From Lobulomyces angularis (Eukaryota > Chytridiomycota > Chytridiomycetes > Lobulomycetales > Lobulomycetaceae), in assembly GCA_027604685.1 (NCBI GenBank), contig JADHYX010000021.1:46553-110552 (forward strand): a stretch of 64,000 nt of DNA, given 5' to 3'. The position numbers were made by a program, and so were the translations under genes. Shown here one piece after another: positions 11,774 to 24,243 of this stretch. A model generated the notes under the pieces. That model had not been told where the DNA came from. It did not search any database and saw only the letters and a program-made list of their open reading frames with translations. The stretch's first letter is position 1; each line of letters begins with the position of its first letter.

Positions 11774-13455
11774 ATATTCACTGTCATTTTCGTCGCTTGA
11801 GGCACTTTCTGTGGCCTTATGTTTTTTCATCCAGTCATCTACAAAAACCGAAGCTTTCAGGTACCTTTTAGTTGAATATTTATTAAATATAGATTCTTGT
11901 GCAGATGGTTTTGATAAATAATCCAACATCAGCTGGGCTACTGGTTCCAATTCTTCTTCTGAATAAGAGGAATAATGCGCCAAATTAACATCCTAAATTA
12001 GATAAATTTATTTTCTTTAACTATATTATAGAGCATACCCAGCCACCTTTATTTAGCATTTTTCGAGAAAGATATAAGGCAGCGCCAGCTATAGCGGACG
12101 GTACGTATTCCAAGAATCTATGATCCATGAGTGTAATCTCCATTAAATATTTTCCAAGGGTTCTCGTTTGCATATCATAATTTTCTGCTTTACTACATCT
12201 TCTCAAAAAGTTCATTGGATTAGGGTATTGTAGCCCAAAATTTAAAACTTGTAATATGTATCTCTCCGCCTTTAGCACTTCCTCCTCATTATACCCTCCA
12301 TCAGCTAGGAATATAAAATTCGCTATCGTAGGATGAGAAACTTCCTCGTACTTGCTGGCAATAAACATTGCTGCAATACCAACTAGTTGAAGTTTTGCAC
12401 AAGAAACTACTCTAAGCGATAGAAACCTATCTATAAGATTTACAGCCAAAAACAGGGTTTCTGGTAGTAAGCGAAATTTAGAGTGCACATCCACCAGCCA
12501 ATCAATTAAAATAGTTCTCATTTTCCATTTCAATTCTGTTTGAATCGACATATAATCCGGAGAAGGCTTTGTTTCGATCTAAAAAACATCTGGTTATAAG
12601 CATTTTAACTTGTTATGATATAATTAACCTCGACTTCCTTTAAGTACTCATAAATTTCGACAACATATTCTGACACCATTAATGGATCAGACACATCATC
12701 AGCATCTAAATCATCCCAACCTGTAAATTTCGACTTCTTTGCTACATGAACTTCACTCTCCATATCGATTTCTCTGGTAACCTTTTTGATTGATTCTATA
12801 TTTGGTATAGGCTTTTTTACACTTAACTGAGCACCAGGTGGTTTAGTTACTGGAGAAACATCTGGTAGCGATACTACTACCTTTTTGTTAACAATCTGTG
12901 TAGATTGCTGAAATACAGAAGTCCTGGTTTCCTTAACTTGACCACCAGCTTTAAAGCGCTCTTGAGCAACTGTCGCATTTTCTTTTTCATCTACATTGAC
13001 TTTTACAGCTTCTTTGGGTTCTTTTGGAGCAGGTTTGGTTACCTTATCTGCAGGTTTTTTTGCATGTGTACCAGGTTTGAGAGCTTTACCATTTCCTTGT
13101 GACTGAATGTTGTCAAAAAAAGATGTAGTATTGCAAAAAAATCATTTCTTATTTACCGGTTGAGTGGCGTTAATATTAACGTCACCAAGTGCTGGCCTCT
13201 TTCTGGTAGGGACTTGTTTTTGAAGTGTATTCTTCAGCGGATTGTTTGTTGTTACCTGGATGGTAGTCTTCTGCTTAGTAATTTTAGTATCCTTGACTAT
13301 GAGTCTACTGTTTTCATCTGTCTTAGTTTTAATAGCTTTGGCTGCTGCTCTTGTAAACACCTAAAATAAAGCATTTATTACAGGGGTGTTAGTAAGGCTA
13401 AAGAATTTTTTTTTTTAGGTAAGATTTTGATCACCTTATTTTGAGAGTTGATCAT
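11774..13455 (-). CDS. G2/mitotic-specific cyclin B
   Basis: B-type cyclin of about 487 residues, activator of CDK1 for mitotic entry. The second exon opens with GTG directly after an acceptor (13361-13362), so the true start is the short first exon MINSQNK with ATG at 13455-13453 and a 74-nt intron. Near residue 62 sits a canonical destruction box, RPALGDVN, and near 115 a KEN box, both signals for APC/C ubiquitination. The central linker is basic and Pro-rich. The cyclin core begins with YMSIQTELKWKMRTILIDWLVDVHSKFRLLPETLF (the MRTILIDWLV hallmark of the N-terminal cyclin box) and continues with KYEEVSHPTIANF and the second fold around FLRRCSKAENYD...YLMEITLMDHRFL. The C-terminus is acidic with Ser/Asp/Glu. 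Neighbouring cullin-3 is divergent. The first-exon donor (AAG|GTGATC) is weaker than average, so that exon is the least certain part. Confidence 0.92.
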
Positions 13456-14671
13456 CTTCAGATGTTTGATATTACAAAAGGAAAGTAAAGCAAAGTCACG
13501 ACCAAAATAGGAATGAAATGAAGTTAACAGTGATCGCTGTGAAAATTGAATTTTGGCCCTGTGTAACACAGAATTGTCTTTTATACATACACAAAACCCT
13601 TTAAGTTTATGACTGAACATTTCAATATGCTTAAATAAACATACGGAATTGACAAAAACAACATGTAGAGACTTCAATTATAATGCACCATTAGATCAAT
13701 TGAAAAATAATAACTAAGTTTAAAGAAATAGCTAATCAAATTTAACTTAATTTAAAAAAATAAATTAAGGACAATTATTATTTAAAATCATCCATAAAGG
13801 GTTTATAGTTTTTATCATGGATACTGAAGTAGTACTGAAAATTATTAACCTTTAAAAAGCAATAATTGTTTATATACTTTAGTAGGATTTTATGTGAATA
13901 ATTTTTATTTGTTATTATGTGGTTAAATAAAATAATCGCTAAATGTAAAAATATTATTGGTTAAAAAAATACACCATTATTACATTCGTTCTAATTTCTT
14001 TAGTGTGATTCTGGAGAATTGTTTAATTTGAACATTTACTGCTGTTTTCGTTATGTTCAGCAAACTAACCGTTCTTTTTGGAGCTACGTAGCTAGTAGAA
14101 CAACTTGAAACTGCTATCATCTTTTTGTTTTGTAAAGTATTTGACTTTTTACATTCTTAAACAATTCAAATTTTATAAGAAATATTCTTATTGTTTGAAA
14201 AAAAAATAACTAATATTAATAATCGAACAATGAAAAGCCCCAATCTGAACTATCTGTTTTAAACAATTACACCACAATGATAAAAAGTAACTAACATCAA
14301 CGGAAGGAGTGGTATCATGTCCACTTTTTTACGTTGTAAATTAAAAATGTACATATTATCATCGTTAGCAACATATGTGAAGATATATGTCATAGTGTGA
14401 CTTAAGGTGTTCCTTTATACGACTAGAGCAAGATTAGAACGACAAATAAAAAGAATAACTCCAATAGCAATTTTTTTATACACTAACATCCATGATTCCG
14501 CTTCAAATTCATTAATAAGAATAGTTCGCTTAAGTGGTTAAAACATTTGCAACTTTCCTAAACTGTTTCTTTCGAATTGTTTCACATACTTTGTTTTGTA
14601 AAAATTATAATTTTCTTTTCCTTTCAAATTTAAAATTCAAAAGGAAATAATAAATTTTTTTTCGATCAAAA
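13456..14671. other. Divergent intergenic region, cyclin B / cullin-3
   Basis: About 1.2 kb, one of the longest spacers here, between two divergent start codons. It contains scattered TATA-like words and no long ORF with a recognisable product. I found no tRNA-like cloverleaf by eye. It probably carries both promoters. Confidence 0.5.
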
Positions 14672-17551
14672 ATGATTTCCTCTAAAGGGAAAATAAGAGG
14701 CCCAAAAGCAAGTAGAAGCGTAAATACATAATTATTATTTGATACTTTAAAGAATATATAATAAAAAGAATTTTTTATTCATACAATTTTAGTCTTCAAA
14801 CTCTGAAAGCGATTTTCAAGAGGCTTGGGGAAAGTTAGAACCTGCAATTAATCAAATATATGGCAAAAATGCAAGCAATCTTTCTTTTGAGGAATTATAT
14901 CGGTGCGCTTATAATTTAATACATAAAAAAAAAGGTATTTACTCAGAAATTGTTGCTATTCCACATCTCAATGCTTATTTTTAATTTTTTTTTAGGTGAA
15001 AGGCTATATGAAGGAGTTAAAAAAGTAATAAGCAGTCATTTAAGCAATATCGAGGAACGACTTAGAGTATTTTGTGACACTTCAGATCACTTCCTGAAAA
15101 CGCTAACAGGATTTTGGGATGACCACACCACTTGTTTAATGATGCTAAAGGATATTTTAATGTATATGGATAGAATATATGTTCCAAACGCTAATGTATC
15201 TGGTATTTATAAAAATTTTTTGTTGCAAATCAACAAAATTGTTAATTCCTTTTTATGAGTTGCTGACTTAATTTCCTTTTTTTTTGTCCAAAGTGGTTTA
15301 CGACCTAGGGCTAGAATTATTTAGAGATATTAATATCAAATCTGTGAAGAATTTGTTAATAAATACTTTACTGGAAAAAATTTTATCAGAGAGAAAAGGT
15401 TGCACAATCGATCATTTTTTAATGAAAAAAACTATTGAAATGCTATTGGCGCTAGATATTTCGAGAGGTTGAAAATATAATGTTGTAAATTTTCTAATGT
15501 GCAAAATCATTTAGAAAAATTTACAAATAGATCCTGGTATCATGTTGAATTTGAACCTCATTTTTTGTCGGCTAGTGAATCATACTATGAACTGGAAGGA
15601 TTAGAGTATTTAAAAGAATGCGATTGTTCTGAATATTTGAAAAGAGTAGAACAGAGACTAAAAGAAGAAAAAGATAGAATTGACAGATATCTTTCTCATT
15701 CTACTGAAACAAAAATTATAAAAATTGTCGAGAATAATCTCATTAAAACACATGTAACATCCCTTATTGAAGTAAGTTTTGCTATTGTATAGCAATGAAT
15801 AATTTTAAAATTTTTATGCAATTACTAAAAAAAAATTTTCAGATGGAAAATTCAGGTTTGGTGTCCCTTATAACCAATAATAAACTTAGTGACTTGAATT
15901 TAATGTTTAAGCTTTTTGGGCGAGTTGAAAATGGTCATTTGGAGATGAGACAGCAAATTCAATTGCATGTGCAAAAATTAATCAGAGAAATAAATGAACT
16001 TCACAGCGGAAATTTCAAAACAAAACTATCTAATTCTAATCACTCTTTAAATATACCACCAATAACCGTACTGGATTCACCTATACCGCCCTTACAGCCG
16101 CCAACAAATATGCAGCCAAATCCCATAAAATGGGTTCAAGAAGTATTAAATATTAAAGATAAGTTCGATAAGATTCTGGAAACATGTTTTGAAAGGGATA
16201 AATTGTTTTTAAATGAATTTAATGTTGCTTTTGAACTGGTTGTTAATGAAAATCCTAAATTTCCCGAATTTGTTTCTATTTTTATTGATGAAAGCCTAAA
16301 AAAATCAATTAAAGGGGTTAGATTTTCTAAAATAACATTAAATAATCAGTTGTTGTTTTTTTAAGAAATCGGAAGATGAAGTTGATACTTTGTTGGATAA
16401 GACAATAGTTTTATTTAGATACATTGCTGAAAAAGATGTTTTTGAACGTTATTATGGTCAGCACTTAGCAAAGAGACTAATGCATGGAAAAAGCCAGAGC
16501 GAAGACGCAGAAAGAAATGTTATATCCAGATTAAAGGTATTTAAAAAATTAAATACGCTTGCTGATATGAAATATTGAATCTTTCAGGTTGAGTGTGGAT
16601 TTCACTTCACCACTAAGCTGGAAGGAATGTTTAAAGATATGTCTACTTCTCATGATTTACTTCAGAATTTTAAAGAGCAAACTAGCCAGCATGCTTCCCA
16701 AGTTGATATATCAGTTATTGTGATGACATCAACTTTTTGGCCAATATCCTTTAATTCAAAGAGCACCTTGATTTTACCAGAGGAATGCCAAAAGATTATT
16801 AAGAAATTCGAAGGATTTTATTTAACAAAACATACAGGGAGAAAATTGACTTGGTTAACCAATTTGGGAACATTTGATATAAGGGGAGTATTCAATAAAG
16901 GTATTTTTTTGTATAGTAATGGTTAATGATTTTTTGTGGATAGGTAAAAAGGAAATTAACATGTCACCATTTGCTATGTCCATTATAATGATGGCATTTA
17001 ACAGTAACAAAAATTCAACAGCAGAGGAAGAAGAGTATATAGAATATGAAAAAATTAAAAACTTGACTGATATGCAAGATAACGATCTAAAAAAAGCTTT
17101 ACAATCTTTGTCATTAGGAAAATACAAAATTTTAATACGAGAACGAAGGAATCCAAAGAAAAAGGATATCATCTCTACAGATAGATTCAAGTTAGATGTC
17201 AATTTTTCATCAGCGTTGAATAAAATAAAGATAGTGAATATTCAGAGCTCGGTAGTAACTGGGGATATGAATTTTGAAAAGGGTTCTATGGAAAACGAAA
17301 CTGATCGAAATAAAACGTTAGAAAGAGTAGAGAATGAAAGAAAACATCAAGTAGAAGCAGCAGTAGTTAGAGTGATGAAAAGTAATAAAAAAATGGAACA
17401 CAATAGTTTGATTGGGGATGTCATGAAAATGCTTAGAATAAGATTTAAACCTACTGTTGCACTGGTTAAAAAAACCATTGAAAGTTTGATTGAAAGAGAT
17501 TATTTAATGAGGGACAAAAATGATCGTAAAATTTATCACTATTTAGCCTAA
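14672..17551 (+). CDS. CUL3: Cullin-3, scaffold of BTB-CRL3 ubiquitin ligase
   Basis: About ten exons starting at ATG 14672 with a short Ser-rich first exon, [13 protein letters not shown]. The protein is close to animal CUL3 in length. N-terminal cullin repeats are clear: [54 protein letters not shown], and [22 protein letters not shown]. The cullin homology domain follows with [22 protein letters not shown] and [15 protein letters not shown], then [17 protein letters not shown], the hallmark of the family. Near the C-terminus [19 protein letters not shown] contains the neddylation lysine in VRVMK, and the protein ends IYHYLA, a normal cullin end. CUL3 was preferred over CUL1/CUL4 because of the N-terminal FEELYR...LIH pattern and the overall similarity. 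It recruits BTB-domain adaptors and RBX1. The exon joins at 15258-15290 and 15472-15512 are the least certain. Confidence 0.93.
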
Positions 17552-17990
17552 TGCGATGCTTTGTAATAATAGTAAACTAATGGCAATGAAGTGGAGTTAG
17601 TTTTAAAAATTAATTGCAAAAATTAAATTATAAATTGTTTTGCATCTTTAAAAAGTAAATCTTTATAACTGTTCATACTAAAGCAAGTTTTCAAGTGTAA
17701 AATTGATTTTTATGTAAGACATAAACTTATAAACTTTTAATGGTACTACGTAGAAGTTTAGGTGGAAAAAAATTAATAATGTTTTTATTTATGGAAATTT
17801 ATCAGTGGTTAACTGCCATTTTGTATTATTTCCTTCTGTTGAAAAAATCTTTGTTTTTCAACAGAACTACCGCATATTGGCAAAGCTTTATTTTATTTTG
17901 CCTCAATAGACGTCAAAAAAATTCTTTGAATCACAGAAACTTCATAAAATAAAAGAATTATTTTATTTTTCTTAAAAATAAAAAAAAAAT
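17552..17990. other. Intergenic spacer with a perfect hairpin
   Basis: 3' flank of cullin-3 and promoter of the Pro/Gln-rich gene. Apart from the 13-bp inverted repeat listed separately, nothing is recognisable. The open frame at 17740-17952 spans the hairpin and has no domain. Confidence 0.5.
17834..17866. repeat. Perfect 13-bp inverted repeat, 7-nt loop
   Basis: Arms TTCTGTTGAAAAA (17834-17846) and TTTTTCAACAGAA (17854-17866) are exact reverse complements around a 7-nt spacer. As RNA it would form a simple stem-loop on either strand. It lies 283 bp past the cullin-3 stop and 125 bp before the next start codon. Confidence 0.7.
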
Positions 17991-19250
17991 ATGCATCCTA
18001 ACAATTCTCCACAACTAGTTTCAATATCATATAAAAATGAACAGCACCAAGCAGATCCAAACTTAAACCAGTATTCACAGAATTCTATTCCTAATGGTAT
18101 TTTATAAAATTTTAGCATTCATAAAATTCAATTTTAAGTAGGATCCCAAGGAAATTCACCGTGGGACTCAGCACCAAGTGGAAATGTTTCTGTTTCTCTA
18201 GCCCATGATGACAGGGGATATTCTGCTGGTAGAATTTTTTATAAATTCTTTAAATTTAAACTTTCTTTTAGGTCAGCAAGCACCTAGCTTCCAGCAGTAT
18301 GATGATAGCCCTCCTGTTAGTCAAAGTAAGAAAATATTACCGAACAATGCAATTGTCGGATTTGTTTTATTTTTCATTTTTTCTTTCAACCCTTTAAACT
18401 TTTTGTTTAATATTTTTTTATGAAAGTATATTCTCAAAATTATAATCAACAGTATCATCAACAACACCCCCAGAACTCAACTTCTCCTCAGCAACAATCT
18501 CAACACCAGTATCCGCCTCCTCAGCAACCGTATCAACCCCCTCAGCAACAGTATCAACCTCCTCAACAGTATCCACTGCCGGGTGATCGATATCAACCTC
18601 CGTCACAACAATATTTTCCACCACAGGGTCCACCATATGGTAGATAGATATCAGAATTTAAAATTAATCTTATTTTTTAAAGGTTGTCAACAGTACGGTG
18701 CTCCACAATATTACGGTCAACCGCAGCAACAGTTTGGCATGCAGCAACAATATGGTGAACACTACTATCATTTTAGTGTTAACTTAAAATTATTTTTTAG
18801 GAAAGCCATCAAAGAATAATTCTTCTTTAATTGGAGGTGGATTAGGAGCAGGTACCTTTAAATCTAAACAAAATTTATAATTTTAATTGAAACTCCCAAA
18901 TTTTTTCTGTTTTGAAAACTTAATTATTAATTCTTTTTTTTGATGTTAATAAATTTTTTTATAATTAACAATTAGGTGCACTGTTAGCTATGGCAGCGCC
19001 ATTAATGATGGGCGGTGGGTTTGGTGGAAAAAAATATAAAAAAAAGAAGAAGAAGTTTGGAATGATGCAATTGGGTATGGGCTTATTGGCTGGTCAAAAA
19101 ATGCATGGTTTCCGGGGAATTGACGGTAATAGTGGCAGCAGAGGGATTGATAACAGTAACCCTGAAGAGAAACCTTGTGAGGGTCCTTGCGATTGTTGTG
19201 AGTTAGTGGACGAGAATGGGAATGTTATAGATCCAAGTGCCTCTAAATAA
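17991..19250 (+). CDS. Pro/Gln/Tyr-rich repeat protein with Gly/Lys-rich and Cys-rich C-terminus
   Basis: Seven exons starting at ATG 17991. All six introns interrupt a codon after its first base (phase 1), five of them in a Gly codon. The first half is low-complexity, rich in Gln, Pro, Tyr and Ser, with XYPPX-like repeats (YQPPQQQYQPPQQYP) around 18525-18640. Then a short PSKNNSSLIGGGLGAG exon leads to a hydrophobic Ala/Met/Gly stretch (LLAMAAPLMMGGGFGG), a very basic YKKKKKKFG patch, and a tail with CEGPCDCCELVDENGN. The layout resembles fungal and plant glycine-rich 'A3-like'/XYPPX proteins, which are often membrane- or condensate-associated, but I do not recognise a defined family or function. 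The ends of the small exons fit canonical splice sites and the reading frame stays open. No signal peptide is seen. Confidence 0.72.
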
Positions 19251-19539
19251 TCTTTTAAACCAGCTTCTTTTCATTTTAGGTTACTAATACAGCGTTAATT
19301 TTAATTTTCAAGTTATAAGTTAGTTTTCAATTAAACAATAAATGTCATTTTCATTCAAGCCAATCTATTGTCAATTATGTGTTTTATGAAGTATTTGGTG
19401 TAAAATTTATGAGCTCTTAAAATTTTTTTTTTTTTTTTTTTTTGGTTATAAGAAAAGTTAAAATTTTAAGAAAAAAAATTTCATAAGTTAAAATTTAATT
19501 TTTAAAACTATCAACTACTTTAATAGAAAATAAATAAAA

Positions 19540-22500
19540 ATGAAAAATAAGAAGAAGAATGCTACAAAAAAATCCAACAGTACAGTTAATAAAGTTAAAA
19601 ATGGTATTGAAGAACAAGAAAATGTAGTTGATCTACAAAATAAAAATTTGAAACCTGATAATATGGACTCTAAGTTTAATTCCAATGCAAGTTCTCCAAA
19701 AAATGTTGCTCCACAAATTAAGGAGAAAACCAATTTTAAAGAGCCTCTAGAGAAAAGCAAGACTGCTGCAGAACTAGTGGAAAATGAAGAAAATGAACAG
19801 CACGAAGAATTAAAAGCTGTTAATGTTCTAATTAAAAATTCTACTGATGAAAAAGAATTATGTAGTGCAAAGTTTTATCGATTTACCACTATCCAAGATA
19901 TTAAACAACATCTTATTGATACTGGACTTTCCAACAGCAATACTTGCTTTAATTTGTCTTTAGAAGAAAATGACAATAAGATATTGGAAGATTATCAGAC
20001 CTTCGATGAAATATCCCAAATTATCAATGGTCCAAAAGATGATAAACTAGTCCTTATTTTAAGCGATAAATTATATAGTGAACGTGAATTATTCATTCAT
20101 TTGATTAAAATGAAGGATGTGTTGAGTGGTCATCAAGTAAGGAATCCTATTGTGTTCACTCCTTTAATTTGACCATTTTTTCAGTTAGCTTCAAATTATG
20201 GAGTAGATTATGCTTTATCATCGTTATCAAGCGTGTTAAAGAGCGAAGTAGGCGATTTTTTTAAAAATTATGAAAATCTAGTAGATACCGACTTCAGCTA
20301 TTTAAGTAAAAAAGCGAATTATACTTTTCAAGAACCATCATTTAAGTCTTTACAAGCGTCAAAGTGGAACCCTCCTCCGTTTCATAGAAAACTAAAAGGT
20401 GATTTGATGTACTTAAACTTAATTACGTTGGAAGGAAAAGAATACGATATTTGCGCTTGCGAATCTGGTTTTTATACTTTTAAAGATTTTGACCTTATAG
20501 ACTCCAAAGAGGTAATTAGTGCATTATAAATTTCATTTGTTTTTACAAGTGTTATATGTAGGATATGGTAGTGGCGCATGAATTGCCAGAATTAATTATT
20601 AAATTAAGTCCAAAATTTTTTGAAAAGTTTACGATAGCAAAGGATGCTGCTGCAAAATTGGATATTTATGAATACATTCCAACCTCGTGTGGAGTTTATC
20701 CATGGTTAGTTGAAAAAGTTAAACATCAGCCGGACAGCTCAAGAAATTTATTCGCGCAAATACAAGCACTGGATTCAACGGATGCGTCTACTTTTAGAGA
20801 ATGGAATGACGAATATCAAACATTAAGAGAACTACCAAGCAATACTCCTCAGGAAAAAGTCACTAGAGACCAATCATTATCTAAGCATCACTCAGATTTT
20901 GTTGAAGCTGCCTTAAAAGGAGTGCAATCTTTAGTTAATGGGGGGCTCCAACCTTTAAATCCAAGCGAGCCTAAAAATTTACATATGTAAGTTTATTACT
21001 GTATGTTACCGTATTAATTAATATTTAGGTTTTTGCAAAACAACATTTTTTACTCTCAAGGATTCGATGGAAGAGAACAATTTTTAGAACTAGGAGGAAG
21101 TGAAGCTTGCCATGTTTCTTTCGGGAAGGATGTGGATGGTGTAAAACTTTTAGCTAATTTAGACATACCTGGTATTTATACCTTGGCTACAGCGGTTATC
21201 GATTACAGAGGAAGTCGCATAGTAGCTCAATCTATTGTGCCTGGTATTTTAAAGCGAGATGCATCATTACCAGAAGGGGCACCTGTTTTATATGGGAGCA
21301 TAGACGGCGGAAAAGAGATATGTTCTAATGAAGCGTTTCAAGAAATTGCAGAAACAGTAGGTAGAGCATTGCGATTGGAAAAGCACACTGTTTTGGATTC
21401 AAAAAATAATGGCCACCAATTATTTACTTCGGTTGAAACTAAAGGAATCTTAGGAACTGATAACAGAAAATACTTTTTAGATCTTTTTAGGGCAACTCCT
21501 GTAGATATTTGCTTTTTAGATAAAATAACAGATGAAAAAATTTCTTACCCACACAAAGTAAAAATTTTTATTAACATTTGAGTTAATTCTTGGCTTATAT
21601 ATAGCTTTGCTTATTGAGGGCGGAACTTTTAGATGAATTTTACGAGCATAAATTAAAAAACTATTTGGAAGACAACAAGGAAAAGGTGAGCTTTTTTAGA
21701 TTCTGAAGTTTAAACATTTTTTAAAAACAGTATGAGAAAAATTCAGACAATTCATTTTTAAATAATTTTTCGATCAAATTTAATGTGGATTGTTTCACTG
21801 GTGCAAAATTAGGCGGTGGTGATGAAGTTGTCAAATCTCAAGAAAATATGGTTAAAAATTGCAGTATATTTCTACAAGATGTGGTATTAAAGAGATTAGT
21901 TGATACCTTGACAACCTCAACTAGTCACAGTATTCCAATTATTGACACAAACACTTTGACGCGACTTTTCCATCGTAGTGGTGTTAATATGAGATACCTT
22001 GGAACTGTTTTGTCAATGCTTAATGAATTTAAAGACTACAATATTACTTTAATTACCGTATGGCCTTTTTTAATTCCAATTACTCATTATCTTTAGGATC
22101 TCATTGTTGAAGAAATGATTTCCAGAAGTTGTAAGAAACTGCTAAGGACGTATCTAAGTGAAGTTTCATCCTTTAATTATCAAAAGTTATTGGCCCTAGT
22201 CTTCAATTGTTTATTTGCAAAAGCTGACCATTGCAAAAAAGCAGCATATGATTTGAATGATAATAGTTTAGGTGTTAAAGTAAAGTCCAATGATTATGAA
22301 AAAAATTTGTTTAACACCTTAACATCTGCTACTCTTAAATCTGATATACTTGATCTAGTTAAAAACAAATATTTATATAACCTCAACGTAAAAAATTTAA
22401 ATTCAGTTATAGCTAAAAGAAGCTTACCATTGCTTAGATCAATATGTTTAAAAGTAGGTATTCAAATTTATAAAAAAGATTATTTACTTGGAAAAACTAA

Positions 22501-23425
22501 TAATGAAATCTTTGACGAAAACGACTTCTGTAATCTACTGCCATTAGTTAAACATTCTGAACCAAGAGTAAAAAAAAAAAAAAAATTTTAATTTCTTGAA
22601 TTTTAAATTTTTTAGGTAACTTTTGGATATGAATTAATGCAACATGCTCAAATCTCAATTTCACAAGGAAATACCAAAGCTGGAATGGAATTAATGGTAG
22701 AATGCGTTAACATATTTGAGCAGTCTTATGGTCACGTTCATGTGGAAACTGGTAGAGTTTACCAACAATTGGCAATGCAGTACTTTAAGATTGACGAATA
22801 TAAACTCGCAAGGGAGCATCAAAGAAAATGCGTTGTTATCTTTGAACGAACTTTGGGCTGTGATGATCCTGAAACTTTACAGCAATACGTAAAAATTTTG
22901 CAATTAACGTTCTTATATTAATGTATTTTTAGGTTAACTTGTCATTCTTTGAACATATTCATGGCGATATAGAGAATTCTTTAAAGCTATTAAAGCATGT
23001 ATTTAAATTATGGAATTTACATTGTTGTAATGAAGTGCATCAAGAAACTCTCTCATATTATGTAACTAAAGTTAAAATCGATATATTAATTTAATTTTTT
23101 TAAGTCTACCCTTGCCAGCATGTCGCAAAATATTAAAGATTATGAAACTGCTGCAAAATTCTGGAGTTTATCAAAAGCTTTAAACGTAAAATTATTTGGA
23201 AAAGCAAGTGAAAATTATTTTATAAGTTTGGAAAATGAGAGTAAGAACTCTATATTATCCAAGGATTATCGCAAAGCAATCGCTAATGAAAGAGAAATTT
23301 TAGCATTTTTCGAAGAAAGATTTGGGAAAGAGCATAAGTTAACTAAAGAAGTCGAAGCAAAAGTTAGCAACCTACTTAAAGAAGCGGTTGCTGCAAGGAA
23401 GGAAAGTTTAAAAGAGGAAAAATAA
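19540..23425 (+). CDS. CLU1: Clustered mitochondria protein (CLU1/TIF31)
   Basis: Large gene of about ten exons starting at ATG 19540; 3' end at TAA 23423-23425. CLU family proteins bind mRNAs for mitochondrial proteins and keep mitochondria distributed; yeast Tif31 also associates with eIF3. The N-terminus is Lys/Asn-rich, followed by a ubiquitin-like N-terminal domain (LVLILSDKLYSERELFIHLIKMKDVL). Next come GDLMYLNLITLEGKEYDICACESGFYTFKDF and RNLFAQIQALDSTDASTFREWNDEYQTLRELP, a strongly conserved block. The Clu domain follows with DIPGIYTLATAVIDYRGSRIVAQSIVPGIL, VLYGSIDGGKEI and FLDLFRATPVDICFL. The CLU central region contains RLFHRSGVNMRYLGTVL. C-terminal TPR-like helices are seen in TKAGMELMVECVNIFEQSYGHVHVETGRVYQQLA and the following exons. 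The order matches yeast and animal CLU throughout; the product may be roughly 1,100-1,200 residues. Confidence 0.93.
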
Positions 23426-23772
23426 TTGAAAGTGACTTTCTCAAGTTTAAAAATTTTTTGGTAGTAAAATAGTAACTTAAATATGGTACATTAATTTTTT
23501 TTAGTAATTTATTTTTAACTTGCTATACCACTTTGCTGCAATTTTTGAAAATATGGATTTCTTGATTTGAAAAAAAAAACACTTGTTCAACAAAAGCTTC
23601 TTTTTTTTTTGTTCCACAGTTTATATTTAAAATGTTAGAAGTCTATTAAACATGGGAAAGGTGTTTCATTCTTTTACAACTGTTTTTAAATAAATTTAGT
23701 AATCCAACTATGCACTTTTTCCTCTCACACTTCAAATAAAATAGGATTTTAAGGGTATAAAAAAAAAAAAAA
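23426..23772. other. Intergenic spacer
   Basis: 3' flank of CLU1 and promoter of the next small gene. AT-rich with homopolymer runs; no ORF or RNA gene is seen. Confidence 0.5.
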
Positions 23773-24243
23773 ATGTTGTTAAATACAATGCAGCAAGCGA
23801 GCAATAATATTATTCAAAAATTCTTTCAAAACTCAATATTAACTTCAACATGCTGTTATAAGCTGTCGCCTTTAAGTTTTCAAATCAGAGGAGCGAAGCA
23901 TTCCTCCAAACAACATAAAGTACTTATTTTTACTTAATCACATTTTTTAATAACTTTTTTTAGTTAGTTGGTTATATTTTACCAAAGCAAAAAAGAAAAT
24001 CTTCCATGTATACCAAATCCTTGAAGGTTTGTACACACAAATGTGAATTTATTCTAATTTACTTTTTACATTTTTTTAGTTTAAGTGGTTTAGATTAAAG
24101 GCTGGAGTTACAGGTCAGAGGTAATTACTGAACCTACGAAAACTGTAACAATTATATTTTATTTGCTTTTTTTTTTTTTTTTTAGAGAAAGGCAACCAGG
24201 TTATGGAAGAAATGATAAGATTTTATCAAAAATGAATATTTAA
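23773..24243 (+). CDS. Small basic protein, probably mitochondrial
   Basis: Four exons deduced by eye: 23773-23919, 23964-24026, 24080-24120 and 24186-24243, all with canonical splice sites and an unbroken frame, giving 102 residues. The first 45 residues lack acidic amino acids and mix Gln/Ser/Phe/Ile with Lys/Arg (IIQKFFQNSILTS...FQIRGAKHSSKQ), a good mitochondrial presequence. The rest is strongly basic (KQKRKSSMYTKSLKFKWFRLKAG). Size and charge suggest a small mitochondrial ribosomal protein, but I could not match it to a named one. The conserved short exons argue that the gene is genuine. It stands alone between CLU1 and SNW1 on the same strand. Confidence 0.55.

Noticed and set aside
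13378..13677. 99-codon ORF overlapping the cyclin B first exon
   Set aside because: Only its MINSQNK segment fits cyclin B; the rest reads through an intron and has no domain.
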